64,000 nt of DNA from positions 38,530,133 to 38,594,132 of the forward strand of contig JAVMKO010000005.1 of NCBI GenBank assembly GCA_032164245.1, given 5' to 3'. Shown piece by piece: positions 23,332 through 33,248 of the stretch. A program made the translations under genes and the position numbers. The notes under the pieces are model-generated. The model was not told the DNA's origin. It made no database searches and saw only the letters and a list, made by a program, of their open reading frames with translations. The stretch comes from Sternotherus odoratus. Taxonomy: Eukaryota; Chordata; Testudines; Kinosternidae. Each line of letters starts with the position of its first letter. The first letter of the stretch is position 1.

Positions 23332-24329
23332 CTAGCAAAAATACCCGGCGTTGCTCGGGTCTGTCGTAGGTGGGGAGGGGGCAGAGAGCTGAGCGAGTGC
23401 GGGGTCCGTTGGAGGGGGGAGGGGGCAGAGAGTAAACCTGACACCCCCACCTCACCCCCCCGACCAAACCCGACACCCCCACCTCACTTACCCCTCGACC
23501 AACCCCGACTCACATTTTCTCCCAACACCCTCACGTCACCCCCCTACCAACCTCAACACCCCCTGACCAACACCCACACCTCACCCCCCGTAGACCAAAC
23601 CTGACACACCCACCTCACTTCCCCCCCAACCAAACCCGACACCCCTACCTACCACCACAAACAAACCCGACACCCACACCTCACTTACCCCTTGACCAAC
23701 CCCAACCCCCCTCTTCACCCTCCCAACCAAACCCAACACCTCCACCTTACCCCCCCCCACCAAACCCAACACCCCCTGACCAACTCCAACACCCACACCT
23801 CGCCCCTCACCCACCCCGACACCTTCCCACCCACCCCCCAGACCAAACCCAACACCCCCGGCTCACTTACCCCCCGACCAAACCCGACACCCCTACCTCA
23901 CTTACCCTCCGACCAAACCCAACTCAGGTCCGTCGGAGGTGGGGAGGGGGAGAGAGCTGAGTGAGTGCGGGGTCCGTTGGAGGGGGGAGGGGGCAGAGAG
24001 CTGAGCGAGTGCGGGGTCCGTTGGAGGGGGGAGGGGGCAGAAAGCTGAGCGAGTGCAGGGTCCGTTGGAGGGGGGTATTATGACATCATAACTATGTCAC
24101 AGAGAACAGCAGCTGCCCAGCTGATGTGATTGGCCTTTAAATAATTTCACCCCTGGGGGGCGTCAGAGGTGAGATTTTAAAAATTTTCAACTCTTACCCT
24201 GATTAGGACCCTAAGACCTATAACTGTACCAAATTTCAAGTCTCTAGCTCAAACGGTGTGGAAGGAGTAAGGGAACATACATACACGCATACATACATGC
24301 ATACACCATTTGACTTTTATATATATAGA
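23332..24329 (-). mobile_element. Non-autonomous Helitron, copy 2, inserted in a Penelope-like element
   Basis: On the plus strand it begins CTAGCAAAAATACCCGGCG and ends TTTTATATATATAGA, the inverse of a TC...CTAG Helitron. It lies between A (23331) and T (24330), i.e. A/T flanks in its own orientation. CCCGGCGTTGCTCGGG supplies the 3' hairpin. The 5' block (inverse of TTTGAGCTAGAGACTTGAAA) matches copies 1 and 3. The interior holds a G-rich unit shared with the other copies plus a second, unrelated C-rich array. No Rep/helicase frame. Confidence 0.9.
23377..24075. repeat. Two interleaved minisatellites in Helitron 2
   Basis: Outer arrays (about 23377-23435 and 23938-24075) repeat GAGAGCTGAGCGAGTGCGGG with a period of about 44 bp, the inverse of the copy 1 minisatellite. 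Between them (about 23437-23930) lies a different array built on CCAAACCCGACACCCCCACC / CTCACTTACCCC, period roughly 35-45 bp. Strand asymmetry flips between the two arrays: G-rich, then C-rich, then G-rich. Confidence 0.9.
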
Positions 24330-24483
24330 TTCCTACTGTATGTTTTATTCTATACATCTGATGAAGTGGGCTGTAGTCCACGAAAGCTTATGCCCAAATA
24401 AATTTGTTAGTCTCTAAGGTGCCACAAGTACTTCTTGTTCTTTTTGCAGATACAGACTAACACGGCTGCTACTCTGAAACATG
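24330..24483 (+). mobile_element. Penelope-like 3' untranslated tail
   Basis: Resumes after Helitron 2 with ATCTGATGAAGTGGGCTGTA, CACGAAAGCTTATGC, TTAGTCTCTAAGGTGCCACA and finishes AGACTAACACGGCTGCTACT. The inverse of the first blocks is found in Helitron 1 at 5280-5360, where the last block is missing. Confidence 0.7.
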
Positions 24484-25298
24484 TTATTAATTGACTGACT
24501 ATTGAAAAGCAAATTTGAGAATTTCCACATTTGATCAAGATTTTGTTTTTTGAAAAAAAATTACCATTAAAAGTCTACTGAAACATTGTCAAGCTTCCAT
24601 TTCCCCCCACCTCCCGCCACTGGAAAACTGAAAAGTTTTGACCAAAACAAAAAGTGTCTCGGAAAGTTTCCTTTTCAGTCCAAAAAAGCCATTTTTCATC
24701 CAAGCCAACCAGCCACCCATTCTGACACAAACGTTCCAGCTAGTTCTAGCCAGAACACAGCTGAGCTGGGATATGGGTATCTGGAAAACAAAGGGTAAGA
24801 GCAAAGAGAACTGGGCGGCGCACTTTGGATGGGCTACTGAACTGAGACTAGCAAATAGAACCCGAGGCAGACAAACTTTACTCTGAGGCACAGAAGAGAC
24901 CAGGCACATCAAGCTGCAACTTGAGTCTTCCTACTAATTCACACACCCATGTCTCTACATGAAAGCAGGAGAGATGGAAAGGAAGCATAGTTAGGGCCTG
25001 AGCTATGCCAAACCCCGTGCAATTATAAGAAAAGTAAACATCTTATACAAGGATGAGCCATAGCACCTAAAGGGAAAAATCTGAGGGATCCACCTCTCCT
25101 GAGAAGGTCATGACAAGATACAGGAAACAAGAAGAGACTTTCACACCTGGGAAAAATTAACAATGGTGCTGCCCAAAGGAGGGACTGATCAGGTGCCCGC
25201 GTGTGCAAGAAGTAGCACTAAATTCAGAGTAAGTCAAAGGGGGACGGAGTGGGCAAGAAGGTGCAAACAATGGGATTATGAAACTTTTTACCTCAAAT
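24484..25298. other. Unassigned; A/T-rich decayed repeat at about 24500-24690
   Basis: AAAACTGAAAAGTTTTGACC and similar A/T-rich inverted words resemble the stretch at 15680-15838. Nothing else supported. Confidence 0.4.
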
Positions 25299-25535
25299 AT
25301 TAAGGCCAGAAGTGACCGTTAGGAGAATCTAGTCTGGCCTCCTAACACAGGCCAGAGAAAGTCAAACAGTCATCCCTGTCCGACACCCATAACTTCTAGC
25401 TGAGAGAGTGCATCTCTTTTAGAAAGAAATCACATCTTGAGAGAAAGGCTTCAGGTGATGGAGAAGCTACCACATCCCTAGACAAGCTAATGGTTAAATA
25501 CCCTCATTGTTACCTGCTCTCATTCAGAAAATAGT
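25299..25535 (-). mobile_element. CR1 LINE 3' fragment
   Basis: Reverse-oriented CR1 blocks in order: ATTAAGGCCAGAAGTGACCG, AATCTAGTCTGGCCTCCTAA, CATCTCTTTTAGAAAGAAAT, GATGGAGAAGCTACCACATC and TGGTTAAATACCCTCATTGT. 3' end only. Confidence 0.85.
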
Positions 25536-25834
25536 CTTTACCGTTGCTGTTTACTACTTGTTAAGCACCAGTGCTATCCTTGGCACGGTGCAAGGCATTC
25601 AGTGTCTGACCCAAGCAGTTTACAGGCTTAAAATAAATAAAGAAATAGCTACTTACCATCTGGTGGCAGGCTGAGGTCTGCCATGTCTAGATAGGGCGGT
25701 TCTTGGTAGGGCTGCTGGAGTCCAGGTGTCCATAGCTCATGATGATCATAGCCAGCGTCGTTCCTAGCAGTCTTGGAGACTGGATGTCTCTCAGGAAGCT
25801 GTCCCTCCACAGAACGGTTGCAGAGCATTGTGGA

Positions 25835-25939
25835 TAGAGTTGCCAATTTTGGTTGTCTGTATTCCTGGAGGTTTCATCACAGGACATAATCTCTAATTCC
25901 TGGAGACTCCAAGAGAATCCCGGAGGGTTGACAACCCTA
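25835..25939. mobile_element. hAT MITE, 105 bp (GGGTTGCCAA type)
   Basis: Ends TAGAGTTGCCAATTTTGG and GGAGGGTTGACAACCCTA form imperfect inverted repeats. Flanking 8-mers ATTGTGGA (25827-25834) and ATTGTGTG (25940-25947) agree at 6 of 8, consistent with hAT. The interior contains an inverted pair around ATTCCTGGAG / CTCCAAGAGAATCCCGGAG. Confidence 0.75.
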
Positions 25940-26324
25940 ATTGTGTGGAGGCAGCATGACGAAGTTTGCAGCGTGGCCGTTCCATGGATAAGCCGAGGAC
26001 CTCACATTCCAGTTGATCTGGCAAGCTCTGAAAATTTACCCCAAAACCTTTAAAAGAATAAATAGATCCAATATAACAGAGCCACTAAAATGGAACCCCA
26101 AGTGAGCAAGATGGGTGCATGTCCAAATACACTGTGTGGATACACAGGGCATGCTCCGAGGCCCGCGTATGTCTTTCCTTTGACTATAGGCCTAAAGTGA
26201 CAGGACAATCTGAAAAAAGGCCCTGTCACCACCACACCTAAGCTAGCCAGTATCAGCTAGATGAATGGCTGTGTTAATGCTCCTATCCGCCTATCACCAG
26301 CCGCAGCCACAACTATTTTTACTA

Positions 26325-26446
26325 TTACTATTTTTACCTGTTACTATTTTTAGCCCCGCAGCTTGAGCCCTGTGAGACGGGGTCAGTTGAGCCAGGCTCG
26401 GAGACTCAGTGTCTCAGGTTTTTCATTGCTGTGTAGACATCCCCTA
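26325..26446. mobile_element. GTGTAGAC-ended MITE fragment
   Basis: TTTTTAGCCCCGCAGCTTGAGCCCTGTGAG, read in pieces, followed by TTGCTGTGTAGACATCCCCTA, matches the block at about 61775-61892 (TATAGCTCCACAGCCTGAGC ... CAGTGTAGACCTACCCCTA). Only the right half is preserved. Confidence 0.55.
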
Positions 26447-27714
26447 AGTCCTGATGTATGATTAGGGAGAGGTTTTCAAACGTGCAGTTAGGTATCCAAC
26501 CCCCCATGGACTGTCAAGAGGAGCTGGGTCTTAAGGGTCCTTTGTGCCTTTGAAAATCCCCCCCCCCCAACTAGTAACCCACAGCACCCCCTGCTGGTGC
26601 CATAAGCAGCAGAACCCAACCTGCTGTTTGTGAAGCAAGAGCTGTCGCTCTGTCAGAGGTACCCCTGGATACCCTCCACAACACTAACTGGCTCACTGCA
26701 CTGAATAGTGCTAAAGCAGCCTCCAAGAGAGATATCTGCCAGTGCCAGCAGCTGGATTTCTCTCCTCCCAGACAAATAAGAGGGTGGCAGTGACAAAGGC
26801 GAAAAGCAATCTTCAAATAAAGTAATTTGCAGAGCCCAAAACCCAAAGGCACAGAAATGAGTCTTCCATGGTGGCCCATCTGCCTGGGTGAAACTCCACC
26901 CATGATGGTTTGTGACTGATGTAACCTTCCTCCACGTCTGAATCGGTTTGTCATGAAGCCCATAGCAATGAATTAGTAGCTTGTTCCTCTGTCTGTAAAA
27001 CAAAGGCTCAGAGATCCTAGGAAACCGCAACTGGAAATAAGCATTCTAAGGAGGCATTGGCGCTATATGGCACCGTGAAGGGACTTATGGAGAGGTTAGT
27101 CCAGCAGTCTCTCAACCCACTTCCTGCTGCTGATTCTGGTTCCTTAACATCGATTCCTCTACCTCCTACAGTCTCCTCCCCTCTCCAAACCTCTCAGTGT
27201 TAGCACCCAACTGATTAGAGCAGAACTCAGTATGGGGCTAAAGCTCACTCTTAAAGTGGCGGAAGAATACTTTCCCTATCCCACCAAGCTATTCCAATTC
27301 CACCGCAACATACGAAATCTTTCATGACCTTAAGCTGCCCTCTGCAAATCCTTTGACCCTTTGCATAAACATGACCATTGCAGAATGTTTGCCCGTGACC
27401 CTTTGACCTTTTTCCATTGTTACAGATGAGGGAGCAAAGACATGATTAAGCTTGGAAGGTTCACATTTGAAATGGTAAATGTCGGCAATCATTGACTTCT
27501 CCTCCCCATTCAAGACCTTCCCAATCACCCCATCATTATTAATTATTAATGTTTATGAAGGGGAAATGGTACAAACACAGGGACTTTCTGGAGATGGTCC
27601 CAGTTGGATCCACAAGTTTCAGGGGCATTTGGACCTATAGGTTACAGGATTAATCACTGTTTCTGATGGATTGTCAGATATCTCATTCTCGTCTTTATAA
27701 TCCCTAGTAAATAC
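26447..27714. other. Unassigned; palindromic-repeat remnant at 26462-26570 and a C-run
   Basis: GGTTTTCAAACGTGCAGTTAGG and, about 85 bp on, CTTTGAAAATCCC are facing arms of the TTTTCAAA palindromic repeat type. An 11-C run sits at 26558-26568. The remaining sequence is unassigned. Confidence 0.4.
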
Positions 27715-27716
27715 AG

Positions 27717-28107
27717 TAGAACCTCAGAGTTACAAACACCAGAGTTATGAACTGACTGATCACCCACAAACCTCATTTGGAACCAGAAATACTCCATCAG
27801 GAAGCAGCAGAGACCAAAGAAAAGCAAATGCAGTACAGTGCTGTGATAACAAACTACTAAAAAAATAAAGAGAAAGTTAAAAAAATTGACTAGGTAAGGA
27901 AAATGCTTCTGTGCTTTTTTCTTTTAAATTAAGATGGTTAAAAGCAGCATTTTTCTTCTGCATAGCAAAGTTTCAAAGTTGTATTAGGCCAATATTCAGC
28001 TGTAAACTTTCAAAAGAACAAATCTAACATTTTGTTTAGAGTTATGAACATTTCAGAGTTATGACCAACCTACATTTCTGAGATGTTCACAACTCTGAGG
28101 TTCTACT
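27717..28107. mobile_element. Tigger/mariner-like MITE
   Basis: Left end CAGTAGAACCTCAGAGTTAC and right end CACAACTCTGAGGTTCTACT are inverted repeats of about 20 bp, next to TA on both sides, as for Tc1/mariner-pogo insertions. The motif AGAGTTATGAAC also recurs internally in both halves. No transposase frame. About 390 bp. Confidence 0.85.
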
Positions 28108-28111
28108 TACA

Positions 28112-28995
28112 AGCACCTAACAGTTTTACGTACAGTTCTTGCAGGTATGACATTCGTGTCATAATAGCCACGAGACACTCCACAGACCTCATCAAGCGGA
28201 TCAGTTATTGAACTTCCTGGCTAGTTAATAACACGGCCGTCAGCCTCAAACTTGAAACCTATCCAGGGAGGCTCGGCCTATTGAGTCTTATTGCTTAATG
28301 AAGAATAATACATTGCCACAATGGGGGGGGGGGGGGTGTCTGTACACAGCCAGCCGCAATAACATAGGCCATGGTTTGGAAACATGAACACCCTCCCAGC
28401 AGGGGACCTGCAGACACTCTGTTGCACGAGTTTACTTGCCCAACCATCATTTGTCGCAGCCTTGTGTCTCAGTTAAGCAATGTGGATTTTACCACAGGCA
28501 GAGGACATAAAAGACCACCTCCGGATCTTTACAATGGCTGCGTCAATTTGGTTTCTTTAGTGCATATTGGAGAAAAAATAAGTTCCATTAAAAAAAATTG
28601 TGCAATACAGCCTCTCTTAAAACACATCTTGCTTGCTTGCTCTGTGTGGTTTGAATGTATGACCAAAAAAAGCTTTGCAGTTAATTAGAAGTGTTCAGAC
28701 CTGTTAAGGAAGTAGGGCAGAAAGGATGGCAGAGATAATTACAGCACCAGCAGCTTCAGATCTTGTTGCATTTCCCTTTCTGACAGCAAATCAAGAGTGG
28801 TTATTTGCTAAGTGACTTTTAACCTTCTATTAAAAGAGGAAAGCAGGACTCTGGTTCTCAAATGACCTCTCTGCAGAGATGGTTGAAGTCCACTCTTCTC
28901 TTACCATTGCAAAGGTCGTAGGTAGGGCCAGTCTTCTCTGCCTGGCCCTTGGAACAGAGGAGTGAAGTGAGATGTCTCACTGGAGGACAGGGAGA
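28112..28995. other. Unassigned; 14-G run at 28323-28336
   Basis: A homopolymer G run follows CACAAT. No repeat terminus or gene supported in the rest. Confidence 0.45.
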
Positions 28996-29159
28996 AAGAG
29001 GCCTGGATTCACAAAGGGATTTTGGCATTACACACACTGAACATCACATACCTAACTTTTAGGTGCCTACAAAGCCACAGGAACAATCCTGTGAGTCACA
29101 AAGCCACATTAGGCACCAAGGCTACTTGTACAATACAGTAATTTCTCACTTAAAGTCAT

Positions 29160-29928
29160 TGTCGTAAGTGTAAAGGCCTGGGTGGGGCTATGTTATCGGA
29201 GACAGCAGTGTTGTCAGAGCCTCCCGACCATGAGGGAGGGAGGGGTTTAGTTAGTTCAGTTTCAGCTTGGGCTTGCCAATGTAGCTTGGTAAGGTTTATG
29301 GAGCATCTTTAGCTATAAAGATGGCTCTACTTCCTTCTTATATTCCTGATTAGCTGTACTGTGAGTATAACCATTTGATTCTTTTAAGCCTGTGCCTTTT
29401 TGGGGTGTTTCTCTCCTTTTCAGAAGGGAGTTAGGGAACCCCAGATTGTGAAGAGTACTGTATCTCTGTTTTATTCTCTTTCTGTATTAAATCTTTTAGT
29501 TATAAAACGTTTGGTTTAATTCCCTTAAGGTCTCTCTCTCTCTTCAGTGGGAAGAGAGGAGGACGGAGGGGGGGGGTAGATAAACGGACCAGCTCAGGGT
29601 AGGGGCTGGGGAGTGGAGCCTGTCTCTGCCTTCAGCCGAGAAGGGTGAAGGGGGAGGGGAACAGCCTCCAGGTGTCTGACTCTGGCTCTCAGGGAGTGGG
29701 GACAGAGTTAGGGTTTGGGGGAAGTCCGGAGGCCCCTCCAAGGTTTTGGAAGTACACCCGCATGGTGGCAGCCGTGGTACCCTAAGAACCCCACTGATAA
29801 AAGGGGGGTGTCTCAGGGTGTAGGGACTTGATTTGGCTGGGAAGCAGCTAAGTTAAGTGGTTTGGGCTAGAAAAGAGTCCCAGTCTTTGTGCTCGAGAGC
29901 ATAGAGGCTGGGGTACCCCACTCTTACA
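29160..29928 (+). mobile_element. Solo LTR (family C), 769 bp, inside the Tigger-like element
   Basis: Begins TGTCGTAAGTG and ends CCCACTCTTACA, with a perfect 5-bp duplication GTCAT at 29155-29159 and 29929-29933. LTR signals on the plus strand: CTATAAAG near 29313 and ATTAAA at 29486-29491. The duplicated GTCAT falls in the Tigger subterminal sequence, so the order of insertion is certain. No internal retroviral region adjoins. Confidence 0.88.
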
Positions 29929-30269
29929 GTCATCCTGGTTATTGTTGTTTTGTTGTTACATTGCTGATCAATTGGAGAAAATGCTTATTTAAAGTTGGGC
30001 AATGCTCCCTTCTAATGTTGTTTGGCAGCCTCCTGCTCTGTCCACTACTTACAGGAAGAGCAGCCCGGTGGTGCTAGCTGGTGGAGGCTTGGAACCAGGG
30101 ACTGGCAGCCCCCCTAAGTTCCCTGTGCAGCAGCCGCCCAGCAAGCTATCAATTGCTGGCAGTTCAGCTGTCTCTCCCGCCCATTGTCATGTGCTGCTCC
30201 TGCCCTCTGCCTTGGAGCTGCTCCTGGGAAAGGTAGGAGGGGAACTAATGTCAGCGTGTCCCCCATCCC

Positions 30270-30395
30270 TAGGGTGATCAGACAACAAGTGTGAAAAATC
30301 AGGACAGGGGATGGAGGGTAATAGGAGCCTCTATAAGAAAGAGACCCCAAAATCGGGACTGTCTCTGTAAAAAGTCAGGACATCTGGTCATCCTA
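30270..30395. mobile_element. hAT MITE (GGGTGACCAGA family), copy 2
   Basis: TAGGGTGATCAGACAACAAG at the left and CATCTGGTCATCCTA at the right, the inverse orientation relative to the copies at 9399 and 61089. Body words TATAAGAAAGAGACCCC and GGGACTGTCTCTGTAAAAAG match the family. Flanks are C-rich, so the 8-bp duplication is ambiguous. Confidence 0.8.
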
Positions 30396-31376
30396 CCCCC
30401 TCCCCATTCCTGTACTCCATCTCCACAGAGCATGGGGACAACACGAAAGGGCTCAGGATGGAGGGAGCTTGCTGGCAGAGGCTGCTATCTCAATTTACTG
30501 ATCTACTTTAAAAGGCAGTGTACTTAAAATGGAGTCAGCATCCTCAAAGGGGCAATGCACGTCTTTCTCTCGCACACACAGTGTGTCTCTGTCTCTCTCT
30601 GACATGCTGTCTCCCTTCCCTCCATTCATGCTGCCTTGTAGAGTGTGAGGCTACATTTACAACAATGTGTTAACCCTTGAGGGCTCAGCCAAGTGATAGT
30701 TCAGCATTTAGCAGTAAGGCATTCCCTGGGAAAAATCCCACCCTCTGATTTCACCACCTCAGTCAAGCTTCACACTTACCATCACTGTGTACCAGTATTA
30801 AAGTATTTGTTTAAAACTTGTACTGTGTATATAGTCTGGCAAAAAAAAATTCTCTGGAACCTAACCCTCCCCCCCCCATTTTACATTAATTCTTATGAGA
30901 AAATTGGATTAATTTAACATCATTTCACTTAAAAGTTGCATTTTTCAGGAACAGTACTACAGCGTTAAGCAAGGAGTTACTATATGTGGAGAGAGACAGG
31001 AGCCTCAGAACACCATCCACAGGAGCCAGCATGCTAGGCAGGGAAACACCTAGGCTAGCCAATAGGAGTTGCTGAGAAGAAGGATATGTGCTGAGCCCCA
31101 TGACTCTGAGAGACAGGCACCTAAGTTTGGGATGTGGAGAGGTAACTATCTCTGCTTAGTGATCTGCCAATGGGAACCAGGTGCCTAAACCTGACCCCAG
31201 CAGCTAATTAGTTTCTGACAGGAATGAGTTAGGCTCTTGATTCATGTGACAGAAGGCTGATGCTGATGCTCCCTCCCACCTTATAATTTTTAGGTAGGAG
31301 CACTCACCTGGGATGTCAGACACCCAGGTTCAATTCATGCCCCTTGCCAGAGGGGGAGAAAGGCTTTGAACAGGGG

Positions 31377-32023
31377 TGTAGCATGGCAAAGCCTCCTGGT
31401 GGTGGTCATTTTGGAATTAGCTCTTTTTCAGCTCCAGAGCGCCTCCTTCTGGCTGATATCTCAACTGCCACAGGCCCCATGTCCCTCTGGGACCCCGGTG
31501 CCCCTTTCTTTGGGGTTCTGCCCCAGCAATACCCACTCCCCCACTCTGGGTTTCCCCTCCCAGGGAAGCCCCCAATCCTCTAAACCCACCTTGCCTCAGT
31601 GGCTACTGCCAGTCATCATCTAGCCCCCGCTCACTGGGTCAGGCTGCAGTCTGTCATGGCCACTCATCACTGGCAAGGGGTTAGAACCAGCTGCCTCTGT
31701 CTATTCCTGGGCTGCCCCTCTGCAGCTCCAATACCTTCATAGGCCTTCAGCAAGGCCTGCAGCCTGGGGAGTTGCCAGGCTGGAGCTCCCCAACTCCTCT
31801 TGCCCTTTTCCCCACCCTTGCTCTGCTCTGCTCTTTATACCTTGCCTGCAGATAGCTAGGCCTTCTCCCTCCAGGACTAAAGAGAGACTCCTTCAGCTTC
31901 TGGCCCACAGCCCTCTTAACAGGGCCAACTGGGCCCTAATTGAGCTGTGGCTGCTACTCAGTCAGCTTCCCCCCAGCTGTTCTCCCTCCTCTTCTCCAGG
32001 AGTGGGGCTACCTCCCCATTACA
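31377..32023 (-). mobile_element. Solo LTR (family A, copy 2)
   Basis: Begins TGTAGCATGGC and ends CTCCCCATTACA, flanked by AGGGG (31372-31376) and AGGAG (32024-32028), 4 of 5 matching. Aligns by eye with 584-1933 and 41551-42255 through CCCCATGTCCCTCTGGGACC, CCACTCATCACTGGCAAGG and CAGGCTGGAGCTCCCCAACT. Minus strand by comparison with copy 3. Confidence 0.82.
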
Positions 32024-32364
32024 AGGAGTTATAAGGCAGGTGGCAGTACTACTTTGAATGAGGCCCAGACTGGCAGGCAGCCTCTGAATTCGCCGACTGG
32101 AACAGGCCCCAACTATGATTTAGGCAGCCAAACACCTGCCTTCTCCCAGTTTGTGAATCATACTGGGCCTTCCTGGGAGACAGGCATCCAGATGTCTGGA
32201 GGGAGGCAGCAGTGCTCATGTCCAGGGGCAGAAAGTTAGGCACCACCCCGGGAACTTTTACCCAGAAAACATAGGCACCTGCAGGGTTCAGTTCTGTGGA
32301 CTGCAGTGGAGCCTAGAACAGGGATTTAGGCACATCAGTATTTTTGTGGCTCCCGCCCTGAAGC

Positions 32365-32850
32365 TACAGTCATACAGTTGAAGGCCAGAAGGACCATCAG
32401 ATCGTCTGATCTGACCTCCTGCCTAGCACAGGCCATCAACTACACCCAGCGCCCACATACTAAACCCAACAACCCAAATGAGACTAAAGTATTACAGCCC
32501 ACAGGAGACTACCCTATCCTGTGGCCCAGGCAGAGAACAGGGAGGACCGAGGTACACCAGTGCCCGAAGCCCCCGCAATAACAGAGAAATAATGAAGTGA
32601 GATGTACCTAGATTATCCTGGCAAGTGCCACAGAGCAAGGCAAAAGTCCTTGAGGGAGGGAAATTCCTTCCCAACCCCACACATGGTGATAGCTAGACCC
32701 AGAGCATGAGAGCAAGAACTAGTCAGCCAAGCGCCTGAAAAAGACTGTTCAGTGCAACCTCAGAGCCCTGGCCTTCCATGCCCAGTGTCCCATCTCCAGC
32801 CGTGGCCAGCCCTAATGCTTCAGGAAGAGGAGATACAAAAAATCCTCACA
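32365..32850 (-). mobile_element. CR1 LINE 3' fragment, distinct subfamily
   Basis: AAGGCCAGAAGGACCATCAG, TCTGATCTGACCTCCTGC, TAGCACAGGCCATCAACTAC, then GGAAATTCCTTCCCAACCCC and AGCAAGAACTAGTCAGCCAAG. This is a reverse-oriented CR1 3' end of a different subfamily from the copies at 1985 and 25299. The outer limit near 32850 is approximate. Confidence 0.78.
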
Positions 32851-33150
32851 GAAAGCAATGGGGGGAGGGGAAACCCCTTTGTGACCCTCTAAAGAAAGAA
32901 GCTGGATTCCATTCCTGCTTGTCCATCGTCATCAGAATTCTTTATCAAATTCCAGTTCCAGGGGCCACAAGTTTGCGCAGAGTTCCCCAAGCACATCATT
33001 GTCTTGTGAAACACAGCTTGGTTTTCATGGCCCTCAGTCAAAAATTAAGTCTTTTGCTTGAAATACTGAGCAGATTGGATTGGGACTAAGTGAGAGCCAA
33101 GCCTTGAATCGCACAATGCCATTGTTATGAAGTCCCTCTCCATCACAAAA
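32851..33150. other. Unassigned sequence
   Basis: No supported feature. Confidence 0.4.
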
Positions 33151-33248
33151 CTGCACTTTAAATGGTGCAGATCCTCGGAGCCTGCTAATTGTCCTAGTTT
33201 CATTAACTTCAATGGAACTAGGTCAGCTCACACCAGCCAAGGATCTAT
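33151..33248. repeat. Palindromic GATCC..CAGC repeat
   Basis: GGTGCAGATCCTCGGAGCC on the left faces CACCAGCCAAGGATCTATCC on the right, with TTAACTTCAATGGAACTAGG centrally: an inverted-repeat body with a short AATGG centre. Similar arms occur near 40938-41010, 56000-56060 and 13920-13970. Confidence 0.55.

Larger units (their letters stand above)
29136..30982. mobile_element. Tigger-like element carrying two later insertions
   Basis: Left terminus CAGTAATTTCTCACTTAAAG and right terminus, inverted, TAGTAACTCCTTGCTTAACG. TA dinucleotides flank at 29134-29135 and 30983-30984, fitting the pogo/Tigger TA target. The left TIR is separated from the body (GTTGTTTTGTTGTTACATTG at 29943) by a solo LTR. 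A second break at 30270-30395 is a hAT MITE. No intact transposase frame. Confidence 0.82.
28996..32360. repeat. Older dispersed repeat split by later insertions
   Basis: Pieces 28996-29133, 30985-31371 and 32029-32360 share vocabulary (GGATTCACAAAGGGATTTTGG, CTAACTTTTAGGTGCCTAC, TTAGGCACC, TGATTTAGGCAGCC, GGGATTTAGGCACATC). They read as one element interrupted by the Tigger-like element and by an LTR. The middle piece has a GTTCAATTC word that could be a pol III B-box remnant. Family membership is not established. Confidence 0.45.

Noticed and set aside
29928..29960. A primer-binding site and retroviral internal region after the LTR at 29160
   Set aside because: The LTR ends at the GTCAT duplication and the following bases belong to the Tigger-like element.
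31300..31350. tRNA-like GGTTCAATTC word
   Set aside because: Only a B-box-like word; no cloverleaf can be formed.
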